Positions 43,431-53,066 of a stretch of DNA of 64,000 bases are shown piece after piece. Location: the NCBI RefSeq assembly GCF_052857255.1, contig NC_135498.1, positions 162,186,124 through 162,250,123 on the forward strand, read 5' to 3'. A program made the position numbers and the translations under genes. The DNA comes from Amblyomma americanum (taxonomy: Eukaryota; Arthropoda; Arachnida; Ixodida; Ixodidae). Within the stretch, counting starts at the first letter, position 1; each line of letters begins with the position of its first letter. A model generated the notes under the pieces. The model saw only the letters and a list, made by a program, of their open reading frames with translations. It made no database searches and was not told where the DNA came from.

Positions 43431-43894
43431 ACCGGTGGTCCGTTGTCGACTACAATTTCGATAATACTATAGTCGCTACCCAAGTTTTCGTCCGTGTTGC
43501 ACCACGTGGCGGAGATGTGGCTTCCGGTTAGAGTTAAGTCCGGGCAACCGGTGGTCCGTTGTCGACTACAATTTTGATAATATTATAGTCGCTATCCAAG
43601 TTTTCGTCCGTGTTGCACCACGTGGCTGAGGTGCGGCTTCCGGTTAGAGTTAAGTCCGGGCAACCGGTGGTCCGTTGTCGACTACAATTTCGATAATATT
43701 ATAGTCGCTACCCAAGTTTTCTTCCGTGTTGCACCACGTGGCGGAGATGCGGCTTCCGGTTAGAGTTAAGTCCGGGCAACCGGTGGTCCGTTGTCGACTA
43801 CAATTTTGATAATATTATAGTCGCTATCCAAGTTTTCGTCCGTGTTGCACCACGTGGCTGAGGTGCGGCTTCCGGTTAGAGTTAAGTCCGGGGA
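43431..43894. repeat. Tandem repeat, 4 units of 116 bp inside the LINE
   Basis: Marker ACCGGTGGTC starts at 43431, 43547, 43663 and 43779, exactly 116 bp apart. Units 2 and 4 are near-identical (GTCGCTATCCAAG, GCTGAGGTGC), and units 1 and 3 are alike (GTCGCTACCCAAG, GCGGAGATG). The repeated piece covers the end of the endonuclease-coding part (minus-strand 'WCNTDENLGSDYNIIEIVVD'). As 116 is not a multiple of 3, the repeats break the frame. Confidence 0.95.
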
Positions 43895-44330
43895 CGTGTC
43901 TGTCGAAACACTGTTCCCCTGCTGGGTAGGTCAGAGGGTATCCGTCTGAAGCACTAGGCCATTCTGCTGAATACTAGTCCATAGTTCTCGTCCTATTACT
44001 TGCTTGTACTTATACCCACATGCCGGGTGAGGCGCGTTAAAGTCCCCGAATATCAAAAGAGGCCCTCCCTTCGAGATCATGCGCGCTTTCGCGAAGAGCT
44101 CATCGAAGCCGCAAGGAATTTTTGATGTGGCGGGCTATATACATTGAGAATGAACAGACTATTGAGTTTTCTCATAAGCATGATTATCTCAATAAAAATA
44201 TGATCGATATTTTTAGTCCCGGTATTATCCTGCAACAGCGTTATAGTTATATTCCTTTTGACGAGAGTGACAACTCGCGTGTTGTCACTTCGCTCCACGT
44301 ACGATTTGTAACTCGCCAGCTTGGCGTGCT
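43895..44330 (-). pseudogene. LINE ORF2 endonuclease remnant
   Basis: The minus strand shows 'LLIFGDFNAPHPACGYKY' at about 44060-44005, the DFNAPH active-site block of APE-type endonucleases that nick target DNA. A 73-codon stretch with 'LFILNVYSPPHQKF' lies at 44298-44077. The C-terminal SD-H block appears as SDY (His replaced) in the 116-bp repeats to the left. The frame is broken at least twice. Confidence 0.65.
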
Positions 44331-44443
44331 TACCGCACTAATGCAACGCGATTACTTCGGATTCGTCACTGCTCATCAGAAAAGTCGGGAGTATCACGCG
44401 TTTGCGACCGAAGCCCCTACAGTTCCACTGCCAAATGGTATGT

Positions 44444-45524
44444 CTACGGTGACGCAGAGCCATTTTGAAGGTTATTAATTTCTTGATATACCCACTGAAT
44501 TCTCTCGTCTCTGCTTGCCATATCGGCGCGCACCTGTTCCATAGTAGCCCTCAGGTGCTCCAAAGCGGCCATATTTTGCTGTTGAAAAACCTGATCATCC
44601 TCTTCCTTTTTATTCAGTCGTCTTTCCAGTCCTTGCATGCGGGTTAGAAGATCCTCCTCGGAACCACTTTTCTTTATTTGTTGCTGGAGGACTTTCCCTA
44701 GGGAGTTTTGCCTGTTCATTCCGCGGCAGCTCCACCGGCTGCGTTTCAGCATACATCGGCTGCAAAATCCTGCCTACCGCCCTAACCTGTTCCTGCAGCG
44801 CCTTAACTTGCACTTGTAAAATTATGTTCTGGTCTTTGAGAGCCTTGACTTCATCTGAGTCCTGAGAGACTCTAGTTGCACAATCCACTTTTGACGGCGC
44901 CTGCTGCTTCTTCTTCTGCTGCTGCTGCTGCTTCGATCGAGAGCCCTCCGTGTTCGTCTTGCACGGAGGCGGCTGCAGGCGAGCAAGCGAAGCGGAACGG
45001 TCCCTCGAATGGCTCGTGCGTCGCTCGTAGGACCCAATTTGCCCGTCTCTACGACGGAAACGGACTTGCTGCTGCTTCTTGGCCTCATCCTCGGGGGCTA
45101 ACTTTGCTTCCCACTGTTTCTTATTTATCACGTATGGCGTACGGAAGAGCTCCTTGCAGTGCTTGCCACCCGTCAGATGGCCCTTTCCATACAGGCGACA
45201 CTTGGGAACGCACTGATGATCTTCGGGCGGCGACACCACCCCACAGCCACGACACTTTGGGTTTTCACTAACGCACACATTGGAGCGATTACCAAGTTCT
45301 ACACACCTGAAGCAAACTTCATATCTCTTTTTGAACAACCGGCAGGGCATGAGCATGCCTTCAATCCTGACAATTCTTGGAACGTCAGTTTCCAGAAAGG
45401 TGATAATAATACTGGAAGTCTTGCCTATCCGACGCACTCCAGTGACCGTTGGATTCTTCGGATCCCTTCTCAATGCCTTGAATAACTGTTCTGTGAATCT
45501 CTCAGAGATCCCGTGGACTACCAC
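44444..45524 (-). CDS. LINE ORF1 (gag-like) C-terminal part with zinc knuckles
   Basis: Two overlapping frames (45524-44610 and 44752-44444) carry the nucleic-acid-binding part of an I-type ORF1. An alpha/beta RRM-like segment ('VVHGISERFTEQLFKALR', 'IIITFLETDVPRIVRI') leads to three knuckles. The first is CFRC with the His replaced by Asn ('CFRCVELGNRSNVC'). The second is 'CRGCGVVSPPEDHQCVPKC', and the third starts C-R-L-Y, losing its second Cys. A Gln/Lys-rich linker and a coiled-coil follow. ORF1 proteins coat the element RNA. A shift near 44700 ends the frame. Confidence 0.7.
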
Positions 45525-46146
45525 TCGCCCGATATCCTATGGTACGATCAAATTGGCCACATCTTGGGGCTCCTTGTCGTCGAGTTTAAAGCAACGGATT
45601 ACAGCTACCTTCACGCCTCGGTTAAAGTCCAAGGAATGAAAGAGCACCGTACCTTGCTTTCCGTTCACACACCATGAGTCCTGCTCCCACTAGCCGAGTC
45701 GGGCAGCCTTGGCGAGAGCCTCACTCATCAGCGTGCCCGACGTGCGTTTAATCATGCCCCAACCTTCACGAGGCCTAATAATAACCTTGATACCTTCACC
45801 CTGGAGTCTCGGAAGATTCATAGCGATCGATCGTTCAGCCACTTTCCTCCGGGCCGCTTTGTAGGGCCTAAAACCTCCCCATCTGCAATTTTGTCTCCGG
45901 CTTCCCCGCGTCCGAAACAGCGTTCTTCATCTTGGCATTCCCCTTGGAACTTTCGAGAAGCTTCCGTTGGTGTCCCGCTTCAACCTTTCCTTGGCATTTG
46001 ACCCAGCTGCTGTCATAATGCTCCGGATTCAGGTCCATACCTTCGACGGTCATCTCTATCGACATGGTGGGTCCACAGAATCGGCGGTTTACCGGCGGCT
46101 TAGGGGCCTCCGGGCCGGCGTCTCCGGCCGAAGCAGGGCTATGCAT
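45525..46146 (-). pseudogene. LINE ORF1 N-terminal part, frame-broken
   Basis: The ATG at 46146-46144 on the minus strand starts 'MHSPASAGDAGPEAPKPPVN', followed by 'MSIEMTVEGMDLNPEHYDSS' near 46065 and 'SSKGNAKMKNAV' near 45955. About 220 bp of 5' UTR separate this start from the right target duplication at 46370, so the LINE is essentially complete at its 5' end. A shift near 45870 separates it from the knuckle part. Confidence 0.6.
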
Positions 46147-46369
46147 AGTGGACGCCTAGCGCGTCCCAGGTGGTCCGCACAAAATCGATGACAGACAAAC
46201 GGTTGCACTCACAGTCACAAATTTGGTATCCACATGGTACTGACGTGTTCCCACGCACCAAGGTAACATTGAATCCAACATCTGATTAAGGTTTCTGGCA
46301 CAACGAGACAGAATTTGCTGAGCCGACGGGAATCACATTCCCGCTCCTCGGCCCTACGTTTCCAACCAC

Positions 46370-47110
46370 AAAATTCCTCGAGAACGAGCTTGAGACGCCG
46401 CTGAGTCTCTGGAAAATTGGCCCCGTAGACAACCACGTCGTCTGTGTATACCAGCGACATGGTCCACTTAATGTGGCCTAACATGCGGTCCATAAACGGC
46501 TAGAACTTGGCTGGGGCATTGGCGAGGCTGAAGGGTATTCGGGTAAGCTGGTAAAAGCTGTCGGAGCTAAAAAAAGCAGTTTTTATAGCGGAAGCTACAG
46601 TGGCCACGAACTCGCAGTTTCGCCGTGCTCGCATTCCCACCGTGGTCGCACCGCAGCACGGGACCAAACACCTGACTGGTCACATGACCAACCACGTGAC
46701 AAACCACGTGACGACTAGCCAGACGACCAGACTAATCTGGATTTGCAATCAAGATTAACCAAGGCTAACCAAGCTATGACTTAGCTTTCGCTACGTATAT
46801 CCAGGCATAGCCGAGCTAAGCCACTGCCAATTTTTACCGCATCTTCGGAAAGGAGTGGTACTTGGCAGAAGCCCAAAATGAGGTCCAAGGTGGTGAAGTA
46901 TTGGCACCCCGTCAATCGGTCGAGGGCGTCGTCAAGGCAAGGTAGCGGACATACTTCGATGGCGTTCAGTTTGTGGTAATCCACGCAGAAATGGATTGTC
47001 CCGTCCTTCTTCCGCACAGGTACGACGGGAAAGGACCAGGGGCCACGTGAAGTGGATATAATACCTTTGTCTAGCATGTCGGCCAAGCGGTGCTGGATAA
47101 CGCGCCCTTC
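46370..47110 (-). pseudogene. Gypsy reverse-transcriptase remnant split by a foldback element
   Basis: From 47086 leftward the frame has 'LADMLDKGIISTSRGPWSFP', 'VVPVRKKDGTIHFCVDYHKL' and 'CQYFTTLDLILGFCQVPL' (motif A, the usual Asp intact). It is interrupted at 46830-46586. On the far side 'DSFYQLTRIPFSLANAPAKF' and 'LVYTDDVVVYG' (YxDD catalytic motif) follow, ending 'RRLKLVLEEF' at the LINE target site. Catalytic residues survive, but the insertions destroy the gene. Confidence 0.8.
46586..46830 (-). mobile_element. Foldback/MITE-like element, second copy (245 bp), 6-bp target duplication
   Basis: Directly flanked by TTTTTA on both sides (46580-46585 and 46831-46836). Read on the minus strand, it starts 'TTGGCAGTGGCTTAGCTCGG', shares 'GTCACGTGGTTGGTCA' with the first copy (21702-22235), and ends in 'TAGCTTCCGCTA'. 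Both copies insert into A-rich targets in the same sense (TAAAA then ATTGGC). No coding capacity is seen. Confidence 0.65.
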
Positions 47111-47272
47111 GGCTAGTGCGACACGACGATATTATTGAATGGGGCCGTGACCAGCAGTTTCAAAGTATTGTGTGTCCAAGAAGAACACCCGAGTTCATTG
47201 GCACAGAGAGACCGACAACCATGGTGTTGCGGCACCACAATTGAAGGACTCCCACGGTAGGGCTTCTGTTGT

Positions 47273-47294
47273 GGGGGGGGGGGGGGGGGGGGGG
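47273..47294. repeat. G22 homopolymer in gypsy linker
   Basis: A run of 22 G on the plus strand reads as a proline stretch on the coding (minus) strand. It is likely length-variable. Confidence 0.95.
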
Positions 47295-48005
47295 AGGGCG
47301 CCGGAGCCGCAGGCTTCAGAGAGGCAACCGGTGAGCCCGGGCCCAGAATGTGTGTCTTGCCAAGGGGTGACGCTTGACGCAACACGAGAAGGTGACCACC
47401 TAAGTTAAGTACGAGCATGTGAGCCTTTCCTTTCGTCACTGATAGAAGGCTCCAAGGTGAGTTCGTTTCGTGGGCTGGCGCTGCACATGTGACGGGTTCC
47501 AAGAGCACGTCAACTTTTATCTCGCCGCCACAGCTGACCCTGTGCCCAAGTTGCCGCTCCAGCATTCGAAACTGTGCGATCACGGCGGGGCGGGACGTTC
47601 GAAATTTAGAGAGGACACCGCGCAGAAAGGCGGAGGCACGCTTGGCCGCCAACACCAGCATGAGGCATAGGCCCGCATCGGCGTGAATGTCCCGACGAAT
47701 CTGGCCTTAGCTACAGGACGGTCGGTACGCCCGTTGTCGCGGGGTCGCAAAGTGGAGACCGACCCCCGCTTTTTGGCACCAACTGCATCCGAAGACCACG
47801 GCCAAATTGGGCTTTCGGCAATCACGAACTCGGTTAGAAGGTCGTGCCGAAAACATGCAGATTCAAGACGACAAAGACGAGTTGATTCACCACGGTGCCT
47901 TTGAAAGTTACAAGCAGCGTTTCAGGGGTCGGCGGAAGCAAGTGGGGCACGCTAACCACGAACGACTTATCTAACACATGCACAGCACCCCCGCGTCAAC
48001 TAGGG

Positions 48006-48037
48006 TCGGCCTTTTGGCTAAGATCAAAGTGTAGTAT
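48006..48037 (+). ncRNA. U2 snRNA 5' fragment (pseudo, about 32 nt)
   Basis: The 32 nt starting TCGGCCTTTTGGCTAAGATC, ending AAAGTGTAGTAT, match U2 snRNA from about nucleotide 8 to 39. The match includes the GTAGTA branch-site recognition element, and the AAAG form matches invertebrate U2. Both flanks match the gypsy protease gene on the opposite strand, so this is an inserted scrap and not a functional snRNA. The match is from memory of the U2 sequence. Confidence 0.75.
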
Positions 48038-48109
48038 TCACGTGCTGACCGTGTATGGCAACGTCTACAAACACGTAAGGCGCAACACGGGGACGTGAAA
48101 GCGACGACA

Positions 48110-49215
48110 GTGGCCGACGGAACGAGGGCACAAGCGCAAAAAATGGCACTGCCACGCCTTGGGAACCGTCGAAGAAATCGTTGATCTTCAGGTGCTCTTG
48201 ATCTGGTGCTGAGGCAGAGATGCCAGGACAGTCTCGAAGGCGGTGGCCTCGTTCTCCGCAGAGAAATCAGGCAACACCTGGGAACACCCTGCCAGGGCTG
48301 GATGACTTCCATACTCGTGCGTTTCCAGTCTCACCACGCTTGATGGTACGCGTGCCGTAATCGAAGTCCAAGGTACCGGTACCGCATCGTCGTGCTCTGT
48401 AGACGATGGGGTCCCCGGTGTGAACCGCGGGATCATCAACGTTTCGACGCCGAGGCTCCCTGCAGCGCGGACCGGCTCAAGGCTCCAGAGGCTGACCTGG
48501 CGCTGGACCTCAGAAACCCGCGTGGCATCCATAAAGGCTTCTGCGTTGACCATGGCCGCAATGGTCAGTGGCGCACCCGGCAGCGACCGCGACGCAAACC
48601 GCTTGACAGCTGCAGCATGGTCCTGGTAACTATCCCCGGGCTCCGGCTGACGAGCTCGCAGGCGCTGGTTTGGAGTCGGTATTGCCCCGACCCGGAACAG
48701 TTGGCGAGGTGTCTCGCTATGGCATCGTACCTGCCAAGTTCTGCGCGTGGCATATTTGAGAGCAGCTCCACCACTCGGTCCAGCAGCTTGGCGTTAAGCA
48801 AGACGGTGTTCGTGTTCTCGTTCCAACTATTCGCCGCTGAGATGGCGCCTAGCTGGATTTCGTAGGACTCCCAAGAAGCTGTGCCATCGAAGGATGTTAA
48901 CTACGGCAACCCCAACGGGCAGACCGCAGACGCACCCGCGCCTTGCACCCCACATTCGGACTGCGAGGCTGGCCCGACGGATGCGGGAGTGGAGTCCACG
49001 AGCTGGATTGAAGTCTCCGGCACTAGATCGTGTGCGCCTGGTTGAAGCGCCTCAGGCGAGCCTCCCTCAGGTTCAGTCACCGGGCGAAGCGCTGGAGGAC
49101 ATCCTCCAGCGTCGGGGAAATGTGCAGGCCGTCGGATTGCCCGAGATAATCGGCGCCGTCCGCCGCGCCGAGTTCCGCATCAGCCGCTTTTTTCTGGGCG
49201 CGGGTGAGCGCCATC
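48110..49215 (-). pseudogene. Gypsy gag remnant
   Basis: ATG at about 49213 on the minus strand gives 'MALTRAQKKAADAEL' and 'SPTLEDVLQRFAR' before a stop. Farther left 'LDRVVELLSNMPRAELGRYD' (48780-48720) and 'MVNAEAFMDATRVSEVQRQV' (48553-48490) look like capsid and connector helices. The sequence to the right (49216-49380) contains TATATAACAAGG on the minus strand and may be leader or LTR. Frames are broken. Confidence 0.55.
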
Positions 49216-49389
49216 CCATTGCAGCCACCAAAAATACACGTATTACGGGCCCACGGACCGGCACAGCCGAAACCACCTAGGGCTGCAGGAGCTGCTACAA
49301 AACCCGACCGGCGAGCGACAAATCCCGGTCGGGGACGGCTGCATTCGCTACCGTATTCCTTGTTATATACAGCAATAAAATCTAAATCC

Positions 49390-50103
49390 GGAAAGGCATG
49401 AGGAAAGTAGATACGGCCTCGCCAATGCTAATCACAGCCTTTTTACACGAGGAACTCAGAGGTCCGGAATGGGAGCAGTTGAGGATAGGAGTTAATGGGC
49501 AATACCTTAGTAATCTGCGATTCGCTGATGACATTGCCTTGTTAAGTCACTCAGGAGATAAACTTTAAACCAAGGCCAATGAATTAGACATGCCGAGCAG
49601 AACAGTGTTTCTAAAAATTAATGTGGAGAAAACCAAAATAAAGTTTAACACTCTCGGGAGAGAAGAGCAGTTTTTAATTGGCAGCGGGGTGCTGGAAGTA
49701 ACATAGGAGTCACCTTAGGGCAGGTAGTGACCACAGATTCTAATCACGAGTGGAAATAACTATGATAAGAATGGGTGGACGCATCTGGCAATGTTTTCTC
49801 AGATCACGAATGCGAGTTTTCTAATATTCCTATAGAGGAATGTATATAAGCGCTGTACCTTTGCGGTACTCACATACTGGGCAAAAGCGTGAGAGAAAGC
49901 ACAAAGGGTCGAGCTGAAGTTAAGAATGACACAGTGAGCTATTGAAAGGAAATGGCAGGTGTAACGTTAAGAGAGAGGAAGAGGGCAGAGTGGGTCAGGG
50001 AAGAAACGCATGTTAATGACATCCTAGTCAAAACCAAGAGGAATAAATTGATTTGCGGAGGGTATGTAACGCAAAGACAAGATGACTGATGGTCCTTAAG
50101 GGG
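49390..50103 (+). mobile_element. RTE-type LINE, 3' half, part 1
   Basis: Frames give 'HEELRGPEWEQLRIGVNGQY', 'LSNLRFADDIALLSHSGD' (RT motif C intact), 'VFLKINVEKTKI' and 'FLIGSGVLEVT'. The C-terminal domain pieces 'AIERKWQV-VTLRER', 'KKQTHVNDILVKTKRNKL' and 'RQDD' follow. It continues at 50966-51157 after an insertion. It sits directly against the gypsy 5' end at about 49385. Confidence 0.7.
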
Positions 50104-50965
50104 ACTATGCAATAAATTAATTGAGATTACGTAACAGACGAGAAGTAGGCTTTTCATCACTCGTCACCCCAACGCAAGAATTTTTAAGCTAGCATCAATA
50201 ACACTGAAGATATAGACGATTAGAAATTACGCTCCTCCTCTTCCCGCTCAACTCGTACACGCGGGGCACCAGACAAAAATAAAGAAAACAGCTCTGGGAC
50301 AGGGTCCCGCCCATGAATACGTCATCCGCTGACGTTCCTTTTGCAACTTCCGGTTGTCGCTCCTAGCAACCCAGGAGCAGCGTCTGCGGCGTGATTGCGG
50401 CGCGCGACGGGTTTTTTTGCTTGTCGTTTGTTGTAGTTAGCATTAATGGACCCGGACCTCGAGGCGCGACTGCTCGCACTTACGGCCGCGATGGTCATCG
50501 AGCCCTATGCGTTCATGCCGTACCGGCTGAACGCCTGCGACGGCGGTAGCGACTCGGCGAGCCACTGCGAGTGTCTCCGGAACTCCCGATAAAAGGAGGC
50601 GGCAGAGGAAAATTGAAACCCCATGCGCGAAGGCAATGCCCTGGCTCGCGCTTGCCCGAGAGGGTCGCGCGGCGGCACGAGCAGACGATTTTGACGGCTA
50701 CCGGAAGTGTGCCCAGGACGTTGTGATGCCGTGGCTCCAACGAATGAGAGCGTGTGGTGGCCTGGCGACGTCATGGGCACAGTGATGTCTTTTGTCACGA
50801 TTTTAGTATCAGAATCTGTCACTACAAGCACACCAATCGGCCCGTGAATTTAAAAAAAACACGGGTTTTAAAAATTCGTAATAAATAGCCGGCTCAATTC
50901 CGAACACACATAGTGTGAATGCTTCTTACCATCATTTCTAAGCATGGAAAACATATAGCAACCCA
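50104..50965. mobile_element. Insertion in the RTE copy, with a P2X7-C-terminal-like open frame
   Basis: About 860 bp separate the two halves of the RTE copy. TTAAGG occurs at both edges (about 50096 and 50970). Inside, an ATG at 50446 starts 'MDPDLEARLLALTAAMVIEP' and then 'YAFMPY', which resembles the start of P2X7-C-terminal-like small proteins found in many invertebrate genomes. The frame stops near 50590. The insert class is unknown. Confidence 0.4.
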
Positions 50966-51157
50966 TTTAAGGGTAGCGGACTATATTTGAACAGAAGGCA
51001 AGCGTAGCAGGGGGCGACATAAGGTTAGTTGTGCGGCAGAGATGAAGTTTGCAGGGATTGAGTTGCCGGAGCTGGCACAAGACAGTGGCAATTGGAGAGA
51101 TAGGGGCGAGGCTTTGTCCTGCGGCGGGCGTAATAAGACTGATGATGATGATGATGT
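50966..51157 (+). mobile_element. RTE-type LINE, 3' half, part 2 and tail
   Basis: 'GGACTATATTTGAACAGAAG', 'GGCAAGCGTAGCAGGGGGCG' and 'GCAGGGATTGAGTTGC' continue the basic C-terminal block. The copy ends with a (GAT)n run at about 51138-51156 like that at 3740. Confidence 0.7.
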
Positions 51158-51274
51158 GTATATATAACAGCATTTGGCTGAGGCGGTTACAGGGCCGAAA
51201 TGTCAATAAATGATTTCAAAGGTTGCTCTTCTTTTCTACTGAAATGCAAAGTGACAATTCCTGTTCGCTGTTAG

Positions 51275-51276
<2 letters not shown>

Positions 51277-51326
<50 letters not shown>
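51277..51326. repeat. (TA)25 microsatellite
   Basis: This is a perfect dinucleotide run. The sequence after it (51330-51470, 'TTTCGACCACGGTCTAAACT') may be a dispersed repeat, but no second copy lies here. Confidence 0.95.
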
Positions 51327-51328
<2 letters not shown>

Positions 51329-51615
51329 CGGGAATTTGAACTAGTATGGATCCGATGAGACATTAAAGCAGGTGCATTGAGAAATGGTGAAAGAAAGAAC
51401 ATTTTTAATGCTAACGTTTCGACCACGGTCTAAACTTCGTCAGAGTGGCCTCATATAGAAGAGGCAGTGCTTTTATATGTGCACGTGTGGGCTCGGGCAG
51501 GAAAGTGATTGGCATTTCACGTCGGTAAACTACACGTGCGTATCATACAGCGATGAAGAACAGACTAGCAGGTGATAGATGAGGCTTTTGAAAGTTCAGG
51601 AGGGGCATGGCTCTC
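51327..51615. other. Unrecognised stretch
   Basis: No gene was recognised. A short inverted pair (AACATTTTTAATGCTAACGTTTCG) is visible near 51400. Confidence 0.3.
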
Positions 51616-51619
51616 GCCT

Positions 51620-52700
51620 AAACAGCTGCGCGCCTAGTTTTCCTCTTGAGTTGCATTGGGGTGACATGGCATAGGAGAGATTGATCAGCGTCCCGGCGAA
51701 GGTGAACGGCGGCTAGAGAGGGCCGCACGGCCAGAGAAAAGAGGACGACTTGTTGCCGGTTCAGCAGGTGCGGAGTCACTCGTGGAAGGACAGTAATAAG
51801 GAGATTCAGGGTGTGGTGCTGAAACTTAGAGACGACGACGGCAATGACGTGCCACGTGACCAGGCAATCCGCAAGTGTTAGCAAATAAGTCGGTTGTCGG
51901 TGGTGAGCCAAACATTGCTGACTCGTAGAGCCGCTCGAAAATAAGGTACTCGTACTCACACAGGCACTGGAGGTGAATGATTGCTAGGTTGCCGAGGTCT
52001 GGCGGGGTCGTCGTCGTATGTCAGCAGAGCGGCGACAGGTACCGGCGGATGAATGAGCGGGAAAGCCTGCGCAACATGCACTTGAATTTAATGTCACACA
52101 GCCGGAGCCTACTTTACTTGTGGACCTGGAGGGCTCGGTAGAAGTAGGAGCTGAGGCGCTACTTCTTCGCGAACGAAGTATTAAGGAGGTGTCAGCGGCA
52201 GGCGTCACTCCAGCTAGGGACTGAACCTGCCTTGTCACGTGAATCAGTATCCTCAGCTGAATCAATATCCTCAGCTTTCGCAGCTCCTCGAAGCTTTGCC
52301 AGAGTGTGACGACTTCAGCAATGGTGCGCAAGTCGCGCGTTAACAGCATCTGGAAGACGTGGTCGTCACTGCCCTTCAAGATGCGTTTTATTTAGTCAGC
52401 TTACGATATGTGGAGGGTTACACGTTTGCACGAGTCCCACGTTTGCATGAGTCGGCATCTTAGATGTAGCTCGTAAAGCTCTCGCCGACCTGCAGCGACC
52501 GTTTGTGCATGCGTTAATTGTTTTCCGCGAAGCTTCGTGACAGCCGGACTACCGAGACCTTCTGAGAAGTTCGCCGTGAAGGCAGACCAAGTGGTGGTGG
52601 CAACCTCGTGGTTTCGATACCACAGGTTAGCAACGCTGGTAAGGTAAAAAGAAAGTTGTTCAGTTTGGTTTCATCGTGCTATTTGTCGTAGAGGTTCACT
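51620..52700 (-). pseudogene. Ty3/gypsy gag remnant, second element
   Basis: From 52680 leftward the minus strand reads 'LTSVANLWYRNHEVATTTWS', 'AFTANFSEGLGSPAVTKLRG', 'AGESFTSYI', then 'HVFQMLLTRDLRTIAEVVTL' and 'WQSFEELRKLR' (52379-52250). This is the capsid core and C-terminal helices of a gypsy gag. A duplicated stretch near 52245-52275 (CAGTATCCTCAGCTGAATCA then ATATCCTCAGCT) breaks the gene. The zinc knuckle was not found. Confidence 0.65.
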
Positions 52701-52704
52701 GGTC

Positions 52705-53065
52705 CGTAAGATGCGAGGCAAGCTACCACATCATGCTCAACGGTATCGCTGAAGATGACCGCATTGCGTCGGCGAAGGGAGCCGGCACAGAAAACAGCAA
52801 GACCCACTTGCACGGCTCTATGTTGAAATTCCTCAGGCATCGCAGGTGTCGGAAGAGTTTGGCTGCGGTGTTCCAGAGCTGTCACCCGGCACGTCCACCA
52901 AATGCTTTACGGGGAATTATTTATAGGAACCGGGACGACAGGAAGCAGCGGCGAAGGCAGTCTAAGGTCAGTCAGGTCGAGCACAGACACACGCGGTGAT
53001 AACAATGCTGCTGAAGCGCACCTTCAACTCCTTATCTGTCACGAATGTGCAGTTCTGCTTTACAG
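52705..53065. other. Flank of gypsy gag, nothing certain
   Basis: This probably continues the gag N-terminus or leader, judging by position. No motif is clear. Confidence 0.3.
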
Positions 53066-53066
53066 T

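Larger units (their letters stand above)
40579..46369 (-). mobile_element. I-clade-like LINE, nearly full length, 12-bp target duplication
   Basis: This is a 5.8-kb non-LTR retrotransposon on the minus strand with ORF1 (46146-about 44440), endonuclease, RT and RNase H in order. Near-identical direct repeats flank it: AAATCCCTCGAG at 40567-40578 and AAATTCCTCGAG at 46370-46381. These mark its target-site duplication inside the gypsy RT. The 3' end has no poly(A), but finishes in 'AAATAAATGTTACTTCCG' before the duplication. ORF1 carries CCHC knuckles and ORF2 an RNase H, features of the I group. Frame breaks and internal repeats make it inactive. Confidence 0.85.
47113..48110 (-). pseudogene. 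Gypsy protease and linker remnant
   Basis: The minus strand shows 'PYVFVDVAIHGQHVNT' near 48075-48040 and 'LVDAG' at about 47998-47984, an aspartic-protease active-site block (Asp-Ala-Gly here, where Asp-Thr/Ser-Gly is usual). U2-like DNA lies between the two. Downstream are an Arg-rich linker and a Pro-run (47294-47273). The 182-codon frame 47661-47113 covers the linker ('ERQLGHRVSCGGEIKVDVL') and reaches the start of RT. Confidence 0.55.
38930..49380 (-). mobile_element. Ty3/gypsy LTR retrotransposon, with nested insertions
   Basis: The minus strand keeps the order gag (about 49215-48110), protease (about 48110-47950), RT (47110-46370), RNase H (40578-39870) and integrase (about 39500-38940). 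That is the Ty3/gypsy order. Two insertions split it, a 5.8-kb LINE at 40579-46369 and a short foldback at 46586-46830; about 30 bp of U2-like sequence lies at 48007-48036. Removing about 6 kb leaves an element of about 4.4 kb of internal region. LTRs were not identified at either end. All reading frames are broken. Confidence 0.8.

Noticed and set aside
48006..48037. Functional U2 snRNA gene
   Set aside because: Only about 32 of about 190 nucleotides are present, without Sm site or upstream element.
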